From Peristeroidobacter soli (GTDB taxonomy: Bacteria; Pseudomonadota; Gammaproteobacteria; Steroidobacterales; Steroidobacteraceae), in contig NZ_RYEV01000005.1 of NCBI RefSeq assembly GCF_004138485.1, positions 792,827 through 856,826 on the forward strand: a stretch of 64,000 nucleotides of DNA. The letters are read 5' to 3'. This document shows positions 62,550 through 64,000 of this stretch, one piece after another. The notes below the pieces were generated by a model. It was not told the DNA's origin and searched no databases. It saw only the letters and a list, made by a program, of their open reading frames with translations. Position numbers and translations under genes: made by a program. The first letter of the stretch is position 1, and each line of letters starts with the position of its first letter.

Positions 62550-63874
62550 CACCCGCGCCGACCTTCCTGCGTCGGCATCCGGCGCTCTGGGTTGAATGGC
62601 TGCGACTGGTGAATTCGCTGTCGCGCCTGCGCGGCGACGGACGTCGCGCGGTGCTGCTCATTCTCTGTGCTGTCGCGGTTGTCATCGCGCTGATGTTTTC
62701 AGTGTCGGGGCACTTGGCCGGTGCGGTCGCGACGCTGGCGGAATACTGGGTGTTGCTGGCGGTGGTCGCGGCGATTTATGCGGCGACCTCCGTGAGTGGG
62801 CGGCGGCGACAGCTCGAGGAGTCGAAGTCACAGTCGTGGTTGATTGCCACGCCGATTCCGCCGCGAAGTTTGCTCATATCGCAGGCGATTCGTGTGCTGC
62901 TGCCTCTGTGCGCACTCGCCGTGATGGTAGTGATGGTGCCCGCGCTGGTCGCGCTGACGACTGACGGCATCACTGCCGCGGCTGAGAAGGTTGCGAGCGC
63001 TGCCGCCGGCGGATTGTTCATCGGTGGAGTGTTCGGATGGTGGACTGCGCGTCGAGCGAAACCGTTAGGCGTCGTGCCGTCGCGGTATGTGCCACAGCCC
63101 CGCGTTCGTCGTACGGCTGTTGCGCGGTCCTCACAGGTTTCCGGTGAAGCCGCGCAGACATCGCGCCAATTTACGGAAGACTCGGCACAGCCGTTACATC
63201 GGCCTGCGCATGAGTCGCACGAGTCGGTGCAGCCGTCGCACCGGCCTGCGCACGAGTCGCACGAGTCGGCGCAGCCGTCACGTCAGCTTACGCGAGCTAC
63301 ACAGTCTTCGGGCGCGGTCGCGCAGGCCACTGGCGAGTATGCAAGCGCTGATATGCGGCCTGATTCGGCCGGGCTGGCCGGTTGGCCCATCGCGCAGGTT
63401 TTGTCCTGGAGCCGTCCGGAAAACTCGCGGTATGTGCTGGTCGCCGCGTTGCTGGCGGTGCAGGGCGGGTCGTCGGCGGTCGCAGGCTTGTCCGTGGTCG
63501 CGATGTACTTCGTTGCAAGTTACCTGGCCGCGTTGGTATCGGCGATGACGACCGTCGCGAAGTCCGCCGCCCTCTGGTTGCGTGCGACTCCGATCACGTT
63601 GATGGGATTCGTCTGGTCCGTGTCCCGGCGGGCACTCGTTCATCAGCTCATCGGTATCGCGCTGGCGATCGTCTGCATGATCCTGCTCGGTGCGCCGGTC
63701 GGCATGGCGCTGCAGGTCGCCGCGCTCTGGATCGGGTTGTTCATTTCGATCTCTGGATGGGCGCTGGTCGATCATTATCGGGGTCGATCGCCGCTGGTGA
63801 AGATCGCGCTTTCGGTCGCGGCGTTCGCTGCTGTGGCGACCGTCTTGCAGCTACGCGCGGGAGCAAAGACATGA
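62519..63874 (+). CDS. ABC exporter membrane subunit with repeat-bearing loop
   Basis: A 451-residue protein with two hydrophobic blocks (about residues 43-155 and 310-450) separated by a long polar loop. The loop includes two 14-residue repeats (HRPAHESHESVQPS-like). It begins with a GTG inside the end of the APC gene, and its stop overlaps the following ATPase start (ATGA). With the ATPase it probably forms an ABC-2-type exporter. Family beyond that is unknown. The N-terminal LRRHPALWVEWLRLVNSLSRLRG stretch is cytoplasmic. Confidence 0.7.
   Translation: MATEGRSDRVTPAPTFLRRHPALWVEWLRLVNSLSRLRGDGRRAVLLILCAVAVVIALMFSVSGHLAGAVATLAEYWVLLAVVAAIYAATSVSGRRRQLEESKSQSWLIATPIPPRSLLISQAIRVLLPLCALAVMVVMVPALVALTTDGITAAAEKVASAAAGGLFIGGVFGWWTARRAKPLGVVPSRYVPQPRVRRTAVARSSQVSGEAAQTSRQFTEDSAQPLHRPAHESHESVQPSHRPAHESHESAQPSRQLTRATQSSGAVAQATGEYASADMRPDSAGLAGWPIAQVLSWSRPENSRYVLVAALLAVQGGSSAVAGLSVVAMYFVASYLAALVSAMTTVAKSAALWLRATPITLMGFVWSVSRRALVHQLIGIALAIVCMILLGAPVGMALQVAALWIGLFISISGWALVDHYRGRSPLVKIALSVAAFAAVATVLQLRAGAKT
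63200..63283 (+). repeat. Two 42-bp tandem repeats in the ABC membrane subunit gene
   Basis: Units at 63200-63241 and 63242-63283 differ at few positions and keep the reading frame, adding 14 residues each. A partial copy precedes them. They lie in the polar loop, where length variation is tolerable. Confidence 0.85.
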
Positions 63875-64000
63875 CTTCGATCGTGCTCGATGTTCGTCAG
63901 GTGCATGCCAGGTACGGTAAGCGTGAAGTGCTGAGCGGCGTGAGTTTGCAGGTGCCGGCCGGCGAGTGGTTCTGTCTGCTCGGGCCGAATGGCGTCGGCA
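63871..64000 (+). CDS. ABC transporter ATPase, N-terminal part
   Basis: The frame opens at ATG 63871, overlapping the membrane subunit stop by four bases, and runs off the right edge. The visible 43 residues (LDVRQVHARYGKREVLSGVSLQVPAGEWFCLLGPNG) are the typical start of an ABC ATPase up to the Walker A motif, which is cut. It powers the exporter formed with the preceding gene. Confidence 0.9.
   Translation, partial: MTSIVLDVRQVHARYGKREVLSGVSLQVPAGEWFCLLGPNGVG

Overview
The window is GC-rich, densely coded chromosomal DNA from a Gram-negative bacterium. It carries three TonB-dependent receptors, an RND efflux pump, a FecI/FecR-type cell-surface signalling set, a degradative acyl-CoA module and the sucA-sucB-lpdA operon. 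The mix suggests a gammaproteobacterium of the Steroidobacter/Xanthomonad type; that placement is inference from gene content, not from a marker gene. I found no rRNA, tRNA, CRISPR array, insertion sequence or prophage.

Layout. 1-8.2 kb: a Bat-type (MoxR-associated) module split into two convergent halves. The plus half is a probable DUF58 tail, a BatA-like VWA protein and an M81 metallopeptidase. The minus half is a LysR regulator, a HupE/UreJ membrane protein, a BatB-BatC-like fusion and a BatE-like TPR/SH3 protein. A perfect hairpin separates them. 8.5-15.9 kb: a TonB receptor translationally coupled to an RND adaptor and pump, plus a tiny HTH protein. 16-22 kb: single genes (serine hydrolase, FMN reductase/HxlR pair, OsmC, VOC protein, MFS exporter). 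22-27.6 kb: a carbohydrate-type TonB receptor behind a LacI-like operator, a RelE/NadS toxin-antitoxin pair, a ketopantoate reductase homologue and the tail of a decayed HupE gene. 27.6-31.5 kb: two exported peptidases and a possible orphan Imm1 protein. 31.5-35.8 kb: an STN-type TonB receptor divergent from its ECF sigma factor and FecR. 35.9-46.6 kb: nitronate monooxygenase, methyltransferase, LacI regulator, OlsF-like acyltransferase, sigma-region-4 protein, AAC(3)-like acetyltransferase, coiled-coil protein, diguanylate cyclase and a DUF6134 protein. 46.7-51.9 kb: two acyl-CoA dehydrogenases, divergent from an acyl-CoA ligase and an IclR regulator. 52-55.2 kb: an exopolysaccharide priming transferase, a 33-residue exported peptide and a kinase-like/acetyltransferase fusion. 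55.4-61.1 kb: the 2-oxoglutarate dehydrogenase complex, ended by a strong terminator inside an inverted REP-like pair. 61.2-64 kb: an APC permease, an ABC exporter membrane subunit and the start of its ATPase.

The most unusual locus is 52.1-55.2 kb. A very small exported peptide sits two bases ahead of a large fusion protein whose P-loop has lost its lysine. Other points worth following are the TonB-receptor/RND coupling, the M81 enzyme coupled to BatA, several candidate operators (LacI-, IclR-, HxlR- and LysR-type) next to matching regulator families, and a possible small RNA with its own terminator near 42.7-42.9 kb.
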